This document shows positions 10,058 through 21,607 of a stretch of 64,000 nt of DNA, piece by piece. How positions within the stretch are numbered: the first letter of the stretch is position 1; every line of letters starts with the position of its first letter. The stretch spans positions 14,723,346-14,787,345 of the forward strand of contig NC_052667.1 of NCBI RefSeq assembly GCF_016802725.1. Direction: 5' to 3'. The translations under genes were made by a program, and so were the position numbers. Origin of the DNA: Solenopsis invicta (Eukaryota; Arthropoda; Insecta; Hymenoptera; Formicidae). Below the pieces are notes generated by a model. That model was not told the DNA's origin. It did no database searches and saw nothing but the letters and a program-made list of their open reading frames with translations.

Positions 10058-12659
10058 GTGAGTCATCCGAGGAGCCTCAAAAGGAAAGCTTCCAAGAAGC
10101 TATCCGAGAGCAACAGTTCCGCCTGGGAGAGAGGGGAATATTCGGGAGGGTTTTCTTCCTCCTCGGAAGGGGAGAGGCATGTCTCTTCCAGCGGGCCGCT
10201 TCTGGGGCAGGCAGAGCCGGCTTCTCGAGCTGAGGCTCCCGCCTTGTCCGCTGGGGGTGACTCGATCCTGCTGACTAACGGTCGTCACAAGATGGGCGGC
10301 GGTCGGCAGGATATGGGTGCGACCGGGTCATCGGGGACAGCGGGGACCCGCTTTTTCGAGACAGTAGCATATGCGATGCCACCACGCGCTCACGGGAAAT
10401 CGACGCCGATCCGAGTCTGTGGGGGAGGCTCGGGCGGGGAGGACCTAAGCGATCCGTCTCGTCTAAGACGTCAGGGCCTTTCTCAGCCTCAAACCGAGCC
10501 CATGGAGGTAGATCGGCGGGAGGAGAAAGAGAACGGGAACCTAATCCTTTAGAGCCGGTCATTGATTTGGAGGAGCCGGAGGGCCGCGTCCGAATTCCGG
10601 ATGTCCCGGGAAATGGATCCGAACTTCGACGACGTTCGACGCAGGCGTGCTTGTGGCCACCCCCGTCTCGACGAAAGTGGACCCTTCGAGTCCTCTTCTC
10701 TACTGTCGGACGAGACGGACACGGAGGACCGGCTCCATGGAACAGTTCCCATGGAATAGTTCAGGGCCCGCCGACTCCGAGCCAACGTCATCCGGAGCTC
10801 AGAGTCGGAGGGAGAGGGAACGGTGGTGAGTAGTGCAAAGCCTCGACAGCGCATCGGGATTCCCCCGATCTTCTTTACGCCGGATTAGTGCCGGTACATT
10901 GACCGGCAGCTGGGAATGATCTCTCGGAGCACGACCACCGATTTGGCCGATGGGTGGCTCCGGGAGGTCAAAGACGCGCGGTCTAAAGCGTCCGTAAGTT
11001 GCCCACTTAAGGGTGACCTGTCCAAACCCATTAAATTGAAAAATTGTCTCGCCCGGGAAGTGCTCATGACGCTGGCGTACCGCGCCATGGACCGTGTCGG
11101 ACGAGATAACAGAGAGGAGGACACAACGGCCGCGGCCCAGAAGGAGGAGATTTGTTTCCTCCGGGCCGTGGTTGCCAAATTAAGGGGGCAACTGGGGGTT
11201 GAAAAGCGCGCCTTCATGTTTCAAAGTGAGCCCTCCTCGTCCGCGGCTGCCTCACAGCCGTCGGCAGGAAGCAGGTCTCCACCCCCTCCGCCGCCTCCGG
11301 CGGCTGCTCCTGCCCTGCGCTTTTCTCCTTTTGGGGAGCAAGTGCTGGGGACGTTGGAGCGGCTGGCGGCGATCATAGAGGGGTTGGAGAGACGCCTGGC
11401 GTGGATGGAGACGGGAACTGTTTTGGCCGCCGTTCTTGCCGGCGCCAGGGGCAAAAGAGGGAAAGGCGGAAAGGGAGGTGCCGAGGGTCCGCGGAAGGAG
11501 CCTACCGTACTGGTGGCCGCGCCCGGCCCCAATGGGCCTACGAGCAGTTGGAGCTGAGTTGAGGTCGTCGGCAGTCAAAAAAGGAGGAGGGTGGATGGGG
11601 GAGGCCAAAGGGCTGCTCCTTTTGATCCTCTTCCTCCAAGCAGCTAGGGAGTTTTCCCCCCGCTGCACAAGGAGAAAGGGGCTGGGCTATCCGAGATGGC
11701 GGCTTCAAGCGCTCTTCCGGCGGCCAAGCCTAGAAAAAGAAAAAAGAAAAGAAAAAGAAGGGAACTCTGCCGCGAAGAAAACCCTTGCGGCGAGAAAGAT
11801 TAAGAGGCGTATCCCCAAGTCATCGGCGGTGCTGGTGCCGGTGTCTAGGGATGATGCTTCATATGCGGCGGTCATGCGGCGGGCCAGAGAGTCTATTGTC
11901 CTGAGGGACATCATGCTGCAGGGGGGTTCTGGGCTTTGGGTCCGCCCAGGCAGGGGGTCTTCTCTTGGAGATCTCTAGCGAAGACAACAGGCTAGTCGCG
12001 AAACGACTGGCCTCGGAAATGAAGCGCGGGGGGCCTGGACGTGCGAATCTCATGTCTAGTGCGCAAGGTAGGTATCCGCATCTCCGGGTTCGACAAATCG
12101 ATCTTCCTAGAGGAGGTGGCCACCGTGGTCGCCGACTCCGGGGGATGCTTTGCGGCGAACCTCCGGGTGGGCCGGGTGACGCAGAATTGGCGGGGCTGGG
12201 CTCTGTCATTGTGCAGTGCCCGGTCGCTACGGCCGCGAAGATTGCCCGAACGGGTAGGTTGGTCTTGGGCTGGGTGGCAGCACGCGTGGAGATGCTTAAG
12301 GCCCCCCACAGCAATGTTTCTGCTGCTTGGCCCAAGGCCATACGCCGCACCGGTGCCCTGCCGATACAGACAAGACTCGGTGCTGCTTCAAATGCGGGGG
12401 AGAAGGGCACACCCAGGCAGAATGCGCAAATAAGCCGTTTTGCCCGGAGTGTACCACACGTGGGAAGGCGCACGACCACCGTCCCGACGGCGAGAAATGC
12501 GCACGGGTTCCCCCAGCTGTTCACCCGAGGAAGAGAGCTCCCCCTTCTCCGCAGCGGGAGGAGGGAGGAGATTTAGAAAATAATCTGCCTCTGTTTCTGC
12601 CGCCTCCCACTCGGCGCTCAGGCCGTAAAGAGTGGGATGTTGGCGGGGTTGGAGGCTGA
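10058..12659 (+). pseudogene. R1-clade non-LTR retrotransposon ORF1 (gag-like), frameshifted
   Basis: The coding signal runs on the plus strand through several frames. The first segment (10058-10552) is Ser/Gly/Pro-rich and starts MSHPRSLKRKASKK. A second (10916-11557) has LADGWLREVKDARSKASV, a coiled-coil-like stretch and a proline run near 11280-11310. The third (about 11780-11980) has VPVSRDDASYAAVMRRA; then 12041-12290 gives VRKVGIRISGFDKSIFLEEV and VQCPVATAAKIARTGRLVLG, the conserved domain preceding the zinc knuckles in R1/TRAS-type ORF1. The last segment (about 12310-12659) holds three knuckles: CFCCLAQGHTPHRC, CFKCGGEGHTQAEC and a CPEC-x-H-x-C form. These would bind RNA/DNA in the retrotransposon RNP. 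At least three frameshifts separate the segments. ORF2 does not follow. Confidence 0.75.
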
Positions 12660-13404
12660 TGGAAGAGACATGGAAGAGACCCCTCCCGTGATGGAAACTC
12701 GGTAGGCAGGGCTTTCGTCACAGATGTGATCGAGTTGTCGTCGGACTCGTCCAGAGCCTCTGGGCTAGGGACAAGTCCGCCGAATAAAAAGAGGTGCAAG
12801 AACCTCGGTAATCCGAGTACCTCGAGCCTCCCCCAGGCGGAGGTGGTGCTCGAGCCCCTCCCTCTTCCACAACGGGAGAGGCGAGTGGGATTCGACTCGA
12901 GCATCCCTGCCAAGTCGGTGTCTAGACCTCGGGCGGAGGAGGCGTTGACGCCTCCTCCCCCAAGGTCGCCTATCGACGAAGGCGATAAAACCGCGGGATG
13001 ACCCCTGGAGGGGGGGCACCCTGCGCTTCTGGGCCGCGTTCCCGGCTGCTCCTGCGCTCGGGGATGCTCAGGGGACGAGGACCCCGGTTATGGGCCACCT
13101 GATGAGTGCGGGTCTCTGCTCATCCGGCGGGTCAGCCACTTGTGGGTAGTAGTTAGGCCTGGACGGTCGTTTGGGGCCGCTAGACCTGGGCAGGGGTATG
13201 ACGCGGAACGGGTAAGTTCCGCGCTCGCCTCTGACCCTAAAGAAGCGTGGGAAAGAGTGTCGGTGCTTGCACGGCGCTACTTCGGCGTGGACAGGCAGCA
13301 GCTGACGTATCTTGGCTCGCCGCCCTCGCACGTTCACTCCCAATCTAACGAACTGGCGCGTCGGGGAGCTCACGCTCCAACCCCGGAGGAAGGCTACCGA
13401 TGGA
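12660..13404 (+). other. GC-rich tail of the R1-like fragment, no domain recognised
   Basis: This continues the GC-rich composition of the ORF1 region and stops abruptly at AT-rich DNA near 13400. The frame 12726-13001 (MIELSSDSSRASGLG, then proline-rich) and the frame 13140-13400 (ending in unrelated AT-rich codons) resemble low-complexity linker rather than endonuclease or reverse transcriptase. Non-LTR copies usually lose their 5' end; loss of the 3' half here implies a later deletion or rearrangement. Confidence 0.5.
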
Positions 13405-15012
13405 ATTTATTTAATATCCATTATTGTTTAATTCAAATATTGTTTAATATTGATAGATATTTATCGTCTTAATAAATCAATATCATGTGGTTGTTCGTTG
13501 CCGAAATTACGTGTCCGCGGAGATTTTTAATATATTTAACATTTTCAATATATTTCTTCCTATCAAACTATATTATTGATTATATTATTATAGTTATATT
13601 ATTGCAAATCATTCCTATATTTTAAGAACCATAGTAAAAATTACAGATAATTATAAATTTTAACAGCTATTTTTGCACAGATCGAAGAACTGCATAAAGA
13701 GCACATTAATGTAAGTTGTGTAAAAAAACTAAAAATATCTTTTATATTTTTTATATTTTCTTCCAGTACCATTCATGTTTTTACAAGGCATAAAAGAATT
13801 AAAAATTTACGATTAACTAGTCTTGTCTTTGCTATCATTCTTTGAAATTTAAGTATTTCAACTCCGGCAAACATTAGTTTGAGTTTAGAATAGTACTCTA
13901 CAGCTTTGCTTAAATCTGCTTCGACCACGACTTAGCAAAGATCGTCCTATTTGGCTGTATATACGTCATACAAGACGTCTTATTACGACTATGAATTCAT
14001 GACTAAGATAGTTTTAAATCTATGCTTATTTTGAACAAGATCTGTTTATAAATCTTGCCAAGACGTCTTGAACTAAAATTGTCTTGGACAAGTTTTGTCT
14101 TGAGATTTTACTCAAGCGTTTACTTGATTCATGACTATGAATCTAGAGGGCATCTTAAGATCACACTTAAGACAATCTTGAAAATAAGTCTTTATTTTTT
14201 TCTATTAATTGTTACATTATACTTTTCTCAGAAAAAATCGGAAAATAAAAAAAACTTCTTTGTTGCAAGCTATCGATTTTCAGAGACAAGTTCAAAATAC
14301 TTCTCGGTATAGTTAAGTTAGCTGCCAACATTAAAAAAAAAAATAAAACAAACTGTGATATTGTACGGAATATACCCTTAATATGATTGGTTTATATATT
14401 CCAATCCAGCAGAAATTAAATGTGAAGAATCAATCTTACCTATTAAAGAATCTTGCAACAGTTGCAAAGCTGCTTTTTTGTTGAACACAACTAATGTATT
14501 TTCTGCTCTTTGAAAAATATGATGTGATCGATTTATTACATTGCTAACTTCGTATCAATACACTATTAGTTAATTGATGAAGTATCGGTATTCTGAAAAA
14601 ATCTAGCCTAACAAGATTTAATTTTTTTATAATTTTACATTTATTTTGGATTTATCTGAGCACAATAAAATATTTGGTAAGAAATACTTTGCACTGATTA
14701 CATAATGCATTCATTACAACACATTAAATTTCGAAATCAACTGCAAAATTATGATTAATTATACAATAAATATTAATCATAAAATTATTATATTCTTCAA
14801 CAATTACACAATTACTAATAAAATATAATTTTACTAATACACCTTTTCCAATACCATTTTATATATTTTAATACAGTATTATTATCGTAGTATCTCTTAA
14901 AAAAAATTATTAATTATGATACAAATATATTTTTATAAAATATAAACTTTGCTTTTACAGTTGACATGCTCTTTTGATGTTAAATAATCTGCATAAAGAA
15001 ATATAGGTTATA
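13405..15012. other. AT-rich upstream region of the Ly6-like gene, no gene recognised
   Basis: No exon, repeat or transposon was recognised with confidence. It lies directly 5' of the signal-peptide exon, so the promoter and any 5' UTR exon of that gene are probably here or further upstream. I could not identify a TATA box or initiator that stands out from the AT-rich background. Confidence 0.4.
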
Positions 15013-15070
15013 ATGCAAATGAGAATGCACGTATTGCAAGTATTATTGGTACTATGTATTTTTCAAAAAG
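15013..15070 (+). CDS. Ly6/uPAR-like protein, exon 1 (signal peptide)
   Basis: ATG at 15013 opens MQMRMHVLQVLLVLCIFQK, a short basic start followed by a hydrophobic core: a typical signal peptide sending the product to the secretory pathway. The exon ends after a single base of the next codon and is followed by the consensus donor GTGAGT (15071-15076). That phase matches the exon at 30071, where two bases complete a Glu codon and the mature protein begins EECTAVKCYQC. The intron would be 15,000 bp, filled with transposons. Two further in-frame Met codons lie within the first five codons, so the exact start is uncertain by a few residues. The joined reading frame is exactly 152 codons including stop. 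Confidence 0.72.
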
Positions 15071-15726
15071 GTGAGTGTTAACCAAAAAAATGCTTACACT
15101 TTAAAATAAAAAATAAGATTTAAGTAATGGTAAGATTTTACCCAAACATCACTAAAATCTTTCAGAGACGTTTAAAAATATTTCACCTGAAAAGATGAAT
15201 TATTTTAGAAAGATTTTAAAACATCTTTACTTTAGAAATGTGTCTGGGATAAAGACCGTGAGTCTAGCATTTGAAAACTTACAGAAATATTGCTGAAAGG
15301 TTACTGAAAATATCTGAAATATTGCTAGTCATAACGTTCCGAATATAATAAATTTAAATATTATTTTTAAAGTACTTTAAATCTAAAGCGTGCTTATCTT
15401 TAAAGTATACTTTAAAAAATACTTTAAAAATTTTATTTAAATTAATATTCAAATTTATCGATTACCATCAGTAATATTTCAAAAAAACAGTTTAAAAAAA
15501 TCTTTTTAAAATTACTTTGAATTTAAAATACTTCAGAAATAATGTTTACATTTGTTATATTTAGATATCAACATATCAATTGCACATTTTAAAAAGTTGT
15601 AACAAAAATTGTACATAAAATGCAAATAATACTTTTATTGTATGTTTTTTTTTATTATTTGCAATTTAATAAACATAACAAATGTAAAAATGATTTCCTA
15701 AATATTTAATAAAGGAATATAATGTA
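15071..15726 (+). other. Start of intron 1, no repeat recognised
   Basis: AT-rich intronic sequence between the donor at 15071 and the first inserted element at 15727. Nothing else seen. Confidence 0.5.
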
Positions 15727-16610
15727 TGGTGCATTTCACGTAAAAGAGGTCCACCTAATTATATCCATTTTTAAAAATCTGAAAAAGTTTTCAAAAATAC
15801 TTTAATACGTGTAGAATATTATGCAACAAAAACAAATTTTGGGATTGCAATGGAATTCTCTCGAAAACTAATATTTTTTCCAATACAAAATTATAATTTT
15901 AGTCAAAAGCTAGATAATATCAATTTTTATTGGTCAATTATTTAATACTACGTATTAATTATTTAATACTAATTATTTAATTATTTAATAATATACTTTT
16001 AACAAATAACTATAAAATAAAAAATAGTTGTGAAGTTTTTTCATTGCAAAATAAATAAGTCTAAAGAGTATAAAATGCAAAAACTTCACAACTATTTTTT
16101 ATTTTATAGTCATTTATTAAAAATATATTATTTACTATTAAATAATTGACCAATAAAAATTAATATTATCTAGCTTTTGGATGAAATTATAATTTTCTAT
16201 TGGAAAAAATATTTATTTTCAAGAGGATTCCATTGCAAAAAATTTGCTTTATAGTATTCTACATCTATTGAAGTATTTTTGAGAACTTTTTCAGATTTTT
16301 AAAAATAGATATAATTGTTTATTTCTTTATTTAAAACTGAAAAATTAATTTTTTTAATACTATTAAATTTGTCTCATTAACCCGTTGTGGTTACACCTCC
16401 AAAAAATAACGTAATGCTTACACTGGGTCCAGTTGACCCGACGCAAGAAAACAGTTGCCATTTGCGTTCCTTTTGATGAATCGACTCAAATTCTTCACGA
16501 AAATGAAGTTTAAGACTTCTTCTTCGTAATCAAATCGTTTATGTATCCTTTATTAAATTTTTTAATATTGAAACGACACAAGGAAAAAAAATTTTGAAAA
16601 ATGCCATTTT

Positions 16611-17714
16611 ATACTGTAACGACCTGACTTTTTCCGCGCACGGGGCGATGTGAGTTCGGCGGACTAGGACGCGGATTGAGGTCGCCAAGAGAACTAGACA
16701 GTTTGTTGGGTGGAATGAAAGCAGCGAATTTATTTCGCGTAACGTATTGTACAATGGAGTAGCGTGGCGTTTTAGCCACGACGCGCGGACGGATGGCGGT
16801 GACGCTCGGACGGACGTAACACAACTTAGAAATTACGCACGGACGGACAGACGGAAACCAGAGCGCGCGGACGAACGGTATTTACACGCGAGCTTCGTGA
16901 CGGTCGGCCTTTAACGCAGTATTGTACACGGATCTATTTACAATATTTCGCGGGATTTCCGAGCCGAGATTCTCGGAACTCGGAATCCTTGTTGACGCGC
17001 GGGTACCATGGCCTTGCCGAAGGCCGCGGCCACGGCCGTAGACGACGCGCGCGCGGTACAGCTGTACTGGGTCCCGATTCCGGCGCGATGCGGTTAATAC
17101 CGCGATGTTCGGCGGTGGTGATCGACTCACGCCAAGAGCTCTTGGTAGAGGCGCGGAACTCCACACCCCAGGTCGTGAGTCGATACCGAGACGGGACGGC
17201 GGATCGGGAAGTGCCGACTACCAGGATCTCCTGGTGGAGCCCAAGATGGACTTGAGCCCGTGAACCGGCGGTCTAGGAAGGCGGATGGCTCGTGTCAAGA
17301 TCGCTTGATGGAAGCTAAGGCGCTTAATTCCTTGTGAGCACTCGGGATAGGCTTTCTTCTGCGGACGGGAGATCGGACGGAGAAGAAGAGAGCCTCGACT
17401 CTCGGAGCGGCGGCGCTTATATACCCGAATCTCGTGGGCAGGGACGGTGCGGGGGTACGGAACGGTACGGAAACGGTGGGGGTCTCCCCGCCGCTCGAGA
17501 TCGGTCCAGCGGTCGCCACTCCGGTCGAGCGCGTGCGCGCGGAAATCTGTCACGGAGATCTCACGTGCGGATGCGTCAACGCGCGATACGCCGGTGCTTG
17601 TGTGTCTTATTGGCGCTACGCGCTGTGTTTTCGCTGTCCGGCGGTTGTTCGGCCGGACAGTCCGGAACGGTGGACGGTCCGAGAGGGGAGCGGAAAGGCG
17701 GTTTGTTACAGTAC
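16611..17714 (-). mobile_element. Solo LTR, 1096 bp, family 1 copy B (minus strand)
   Basis: Read on the minus strand it starts at 17710 with TGTAACAAACCGCCTTTCC, closely matching copy A at 8653 (TGTAACAAAACGCCCCTCC), and ends GGTCGTTACA at 16615. Flanking tetramers are ATAC and GTAC, a one-mismatch duplication. TATATAAGCGCC lies at about 17423-17412 on the minus strand, and AATAAA near 16731. Length and signal order match copy A. Long open frames through it are GC-rich shadows. A run of short inverted repeats at 16958-17235 occupies the same place as the hairpin array of copy A. Confidence 0.8.
16958..17235 (-). other. Hairpin array in second family-1 LTR
   Basis: Short inverted repeats at 16958-16984 (nested TCCGAG/CTCGGA around CCGAG-ATT-CTCGG), 17010-17025 (GGCCTT-4-AAGGCC), 17056-17067 (GTAC-4-GTAC), 17090-17103 (GCGGT-4-ACCGC), 17132-17145 (CCAAG-4-CTTGG) and 17220-17235 (ACCAGG-4-CCTGGT). 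All but the innermost stem at 16958-16984 (3-nt loop) have 4-nt loops, like the array in copy A, but sequences differ. They lie downstream of the TATA box on the minus strand. Confidence 0.72.
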
Positions 17715-17940
17715 TAAAAAATTCCTGAAAATTATAATTTTTGAGTAAAATCAAAGTTATTACCGGGGTTCTACTCCAGAAGTAATATACTTTTAAGGAA
17801 AAAATAGTATTATATCAAGCTTTTCAAAAAGTATATTTATTTTGAAGATTAAAGTTGGTAATTGTAATGAAAATCACAAAATAACATAAATCAATGTTGA
17901 AGGAGTAAAATAATGTGAAGAAATTTTTTTGTGTGTCAAA

Positions 17941-17943
<3 letters not shown>

Positions 17944-17996
<53 letters not shown>

Positions 17997-18014
17997 TATA
18001 TATATGGTATATAT
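17944..18014. repeat. (TA)n microsatellite
   Basis: TA run with two GG interruptions, immediately left of the LTR that starts at 18015. Confidence 0.95.
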
Positions 18015-19934
18015 TGTGACGTGGTAGTTTTATCTGCCTCGCCGCTTCGTCCTCCGCCTAAGCGTAGCGCGAGGAGGCGCGTACGACCGGGCCGGGCACT
18101 CAACGAGAGAGCGAAATCTCCGGCGGGACTGCGTTGCGTGTTATTTTATTTATTCATTCGCGGCTTCTTGCGTGTAACCGCGGGCACCTCGACAAACGCC
18201 GCCGAAGGACCAGCAGCGGCGAGGGAGACGGACCGCGACAGGAAAGGGAGAGGGCGATCGTCCAGGGCCGGCGCACAGGAAAACGCCGACGGAGAGGAGG
18301 ACGAGACCCGACGTGGCGACAGATAAGCGCCACGCAAAGGAGGCTCGCGAATGGCACAGCTGATGGACAGGCTGGGGCGGACGAACGGCCAGGACGAGGG
18401 CCGTCGAATGCCGGCTGTCCATCGAGGAAGGTAGCGGCGAAGAGTCGCCGCTGGAGAAATTCTGCTGCTGTCGTCCGCGAGGACGACAAGAACGACGAGG
18501 ATGTAGGATGCCGACGGGGACCGCACGACACCTGCGGAGACCCGACACTGCGCTGCCGTGACGTCACGGCTAGATAAGGGCGGCCGCTGATAGGCCGCGC
18601 CGCTAGGCGCAAGGATATCGCGCACCCTGTGGAAGGGGTAGCGCTCATCGATCGCGCATCGAACGCGATCCTCTCGGCTTTTGCGTGCGACCCGGCGTTT
18701 GGCGTACACGTTGCGTTAGAGAGCGAGCGAATGCGAGATATCGGTCCCCGTTATCGATGGTTATCGAAAAGATCGGCGAGAGTGTCCGGCCTGGCGAGCG
18801 CGTCCACTAGAGGATCCCAGAGGACCTGAGGGACCAGGAGGAGGACCGGAGTCGGCGTCGAGGTGATCCTCTAACAGTCGTGTAAAGCCACGGGCTGTCG
18901 GTGTCGACCGACTCGCGCTCTGAGGTGGAGCCATTAGGTTCGTGTGCGAGTGCGTCCGCCGCGTGGCGATTGAACGCACCTTGCTTCTTAGTGTTTGGCT
19001 GGCTCTCCACCTCAAGCCCGAGACCTCGTCGAGGCACCCAGCTGTCGGCTGCCGCGTGTGCTTGAGCCGTCCTGCCGTAGAAGCTCGCGAACGACCGGCT
19101 TCCCGGGAAGCCGCAAAGCCCTCGCGCACGTGCGTGAGTCGTGTTACGGCCGTGCTCATACGGCCGCCCGAGATATCGGTGACTTGGTGTATCGCGCGTG
19201 TTCTATTAATTTTGTAGTGCGGTTCCGGCGACTGCGTTGTCGTCGACGCGAATCTTTTACTGTACGCACTTGTGTCTCAGAATTACATGGCTCGCCTTAG
19301 CGGAGGCTCTACGTTCGCGTTCTTGCCGCGCCGGTCAGAGCGCGCGTGATTGGCTGCCGCGCTTCGCGCGGGACCAGTCGTCGTGATCGGCGCGTGTAGC
19401 GTAATTATGGTCTGAGTTGAAATAATTCCCGCGTCCGACTTATTAATTTCTTTTTGTCAATGCCTTATCTCTTTGTCTTTCTTTCTTACGCTAAACGCTA
19501 TTCTTTTTTGTTTTTATTTTATTGTAAGCCGTCTCTATTATGCACTGCAATACATGTGTTCTCTATCTGTTATATCGGCCTAACTTTACTTAATTTCTCG
19601 CCTACCCGTCGTCTCCCGTAAGAGAGCCGCTTCGTCCCTATCTCCGCTACCCCGCCCCTCTACCGGTTAGAGGAGCTAGCTGGCCGCATGCGAGCGACGA
19701 TTTCGCGTTTCGGCATGACGCATTCTCGCGTGTTGTGAATCCGTGTTTAGAGTGGAAAAGTGAACCCGGAGACGCGACCGGTATCATCGCGTCTGGCGCC
19801 CAATCTCGCGATTTGGTGCGAGCATTTGGTGTTTCTCAGTTAGTTCGTCGCTCCCGCGCGTGTTTCGCGAGTCATTCCATTGTTTGATCGCGTATTTCGC
19901 CGTTGCTCTCCGGTGTCAGGAAAAGTACGTGACA

Positions 19935-19938
<4 letters not shown>
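18011..19938. mobile_element. LTR, family 2 copy 1, about 1.92 kb
   Basis: It starts TGTGACGTGGTAG at 18015 and ends TACGTGACA at 19934, so the termini are roughly inverted; ATAT lies on both sides but this is within TA repeats and therefore weak as a target duplication. The sequence at 61074-62077 is the same family: it matches 18015-18950 and 19845-19934, lacking the roughly 900 bp between. Because that second copy sits downstream of gypsy integrase, both are probably gypsy LTRs. A TGGCGCCCAAT string at 19793 resembles a primer-binding site, so an alternative is LTR plus leader rather than a solo LTR. Open frames within are GC-rich shadows. Confidence 0.6.
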
Positions 19939-19992
<54 letters not shown>

Positions 19993-20008
19993 ATATATAA
20001 CTATATAT
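19935..20008. repeat. (TA)n microsatellite
   Basis: TA run broken by two TTTA-type units, between the LTR and the right end of the piggyBac-like element. Confidence 0.95.
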
Positions 20009-20524
20009 GGCCTTGGGTCATCTAGACCCAGTGTAACCACAACGGGTTAAAATTAACATTTTTATCTGAAATTACAAAAAAAATCATGTCTCTAAAAATA
20101 TTTTAATTTTAGCTACAAAAGTAAAAAAAGAAAAATTTTTTTTTAAATTTAAACGATAGCCTTCAATATCTTTGATGCAATGCATATAATACTCATGTTT
20201 TTATCATCAACCTTATGCAATATATCCACTAACATGTTTTCATTATGATTTGAAAGATCCCAGTTTATTTTTGGTGGACTCTTTTCACGTGGAATGCTCC
20301 ATATAAAAGAAAATAATATTTTGTTTTCATAACATTCTTGAGTTTTTATTATTTAACACGTGTCGGAAACGCACTTAGAAAATTTTTCGCTCAGTTAGTC
20401 GACAAAGCAACAAAGCAAATTTTCTGTTTGAATATGTTAATCCTTAAACAGAAAATTTAACCAGTTTTAAAAAGCTCATTTTGAAAATTTACTTCATGTG
20501 ATAGATTTTAAAAACATTTTTATA

Positions 20525-21485
20525 GTAATATGTGATAAATGTACATAACAGAGAAGCAACCTCTGATAATCTTGACTTTAAAATTTGTTATCAAGGAGAG
20601 GGTCCTGGACAACTTTTCCTTATAAATTAATCGGTGCTCTCGTACAGTTTTCGAGATATACTTGGTGAAGGAAAAAAGTTTTTCTTAATTATTTCAGAAA
20701 ATGTTCATTTTACAAAAAAATGTGTCAAATAAAAAATAAAGCTCTTAAAATTACAATAAAACTTTTATGCATAATTTTTGTAATCGCAACGGTATACGCG
20801 TAATTATACTTTTAAGTAGCACATGCTTGTAATTATGCGAAATAAAGTATATAAAGGTAAACCTTTGGAAAAGCATCCTCCTCGCAAGCCCATGTGGTTC
20901 AGAAAACGCGTGGGCAGGAGAGGGGCTCCGCCTCTCCTCCTGCACCCTCTTCTTGTATTTTTCCTAACCTAACCTAACCGTATTTAGTTGTGATTTGACC
21001 AAGGATATCCAATTGACCACGTTGCGATAATAAATTTAAAATTATAGCCAAATTGTGACTAAAATAGAGTTGAGTTGTGTTAGTAAAAATACGGGGAGAG
21101 GATGCAGGGGGAAGAGCGGAGCCCCTCCCCCGCCTATGTGTTTTCTGTACCATATGAGTTTTCAACTTTTACGCAAAACAGTATTTCTACTATAACGACT
21201 AAAATATTGAAGTTAGGTAAAATATGTATATGACCTTTTTTAGATCTTATTACGAGCTTTATTTCTTTGTTTGACACACTTTTTTGTAAAATGAATATTT
21301 TCTGAAATAATTAAGAAAAATTGTTTTTTTATTCACCAAGTATATCTCAACAACTGTATGAGAGCGCCGATTAATTTATAAAGAAAAGTTGTCCAGGACC
21401 CTCTTCTTGATAACATATTTCCAGGTCAAAATCATCAGAGGCTGCTCCCCTGTTATGAACATTTACCTAATATTTCATATGAAGA
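20525..21485. mobile_element. Foldback element of about 960 bp
   Basis: The left arm (about 20525-20990) and right arm (about 21020-21485) are reverse complements with scattered substitutions. Markers are GAGAGGGTCCTGGACAACTT (20595) against AAGTTGTCCAGGACCCTCTT (21387), and a GC-rich block AGGAGAGGGGCTCCGCC (20917) against its near complement at 21110-21130. Both arms carry GTTTTCTG/CAGAAAAC next to that block. No coding capacity. Three tandem CTAAC units at 20974 lie near the centre. Superfamily unknown. Confidence 0.75.
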
Positions 21486-21607
21486 CTTTAGATTTATAAT
21501 AATAAGATTTAATGGATAACGCCACTCCTAAGGCCCTAAAATGATACCTAAGTTTGAGAATTTATTGTGGGTAAATGAATAACTTTATATAAAGAAAGCT
21601 TAGAGGG

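Larger units (their letters stand above)
16377..20050. mobile_element. piggyBac-like element (non-autonomous), carrying two LTRs
   Basis: CCCGTTGTGGTTACAC at 16381 is matched in complement at 20031-20046 (GTGTAACCACAACGGG), and each is directly flanked by TTAA (16377-16380, 20047-20050). Inside both ends lies a GGGTC-n-GACCC subterminal palindrome (16426-16438; 20015-20029), a layout typical of piggyBac relatives. No transposase is present; the native interior is about 0.5 kb of AT-rich sequence, the rest being two inserted LTRs and TA repeats. Confidence 0.82.
15725..20303. mobile_element. TA-flanked foldback (Tc1/mariner-type MITE), split by insertion
   Basis: The left end TGGTGCATTTCACGTAAAAG (15727) and right end complement TGGAGCATTCCACGTGAAAA (20301) are inverted over about 30 bp, with TA outside each. 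Between about 15756 and 16320 the sequence is a long imperfect palindrome centred near 16040 (for example CAACTATTTTTTATTTTATAG and its complement flank the centre). The piggyBac-like element 16381-20046 lies inside its right half. Non-coding. The TA duplication suggests Tc1/mariner mobilisation. Confidence 0.72.

Noticed and set aside
17218..17754. Long arginine-rich open frames on both strands
   Set aside because: They lie within a GC-rich LTR, overlap in several frames, and lack any domain; CpG-rich composition removes stop codons.
18134..19300. Open frames of 130-190 codons within the family-2 LTR
   Set aside because: Overlapping frames on both strands with Arg/Ala/Ser-rich content and no conserved motifs; the second copy at 61074 does not preserve them.
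20970..20985. CCTAACCTAACC motif suggesting an insect telomeric repeat
   Set aside because: Only about three units, at the centre of a foldback element; too short to mark telomeric DNA.
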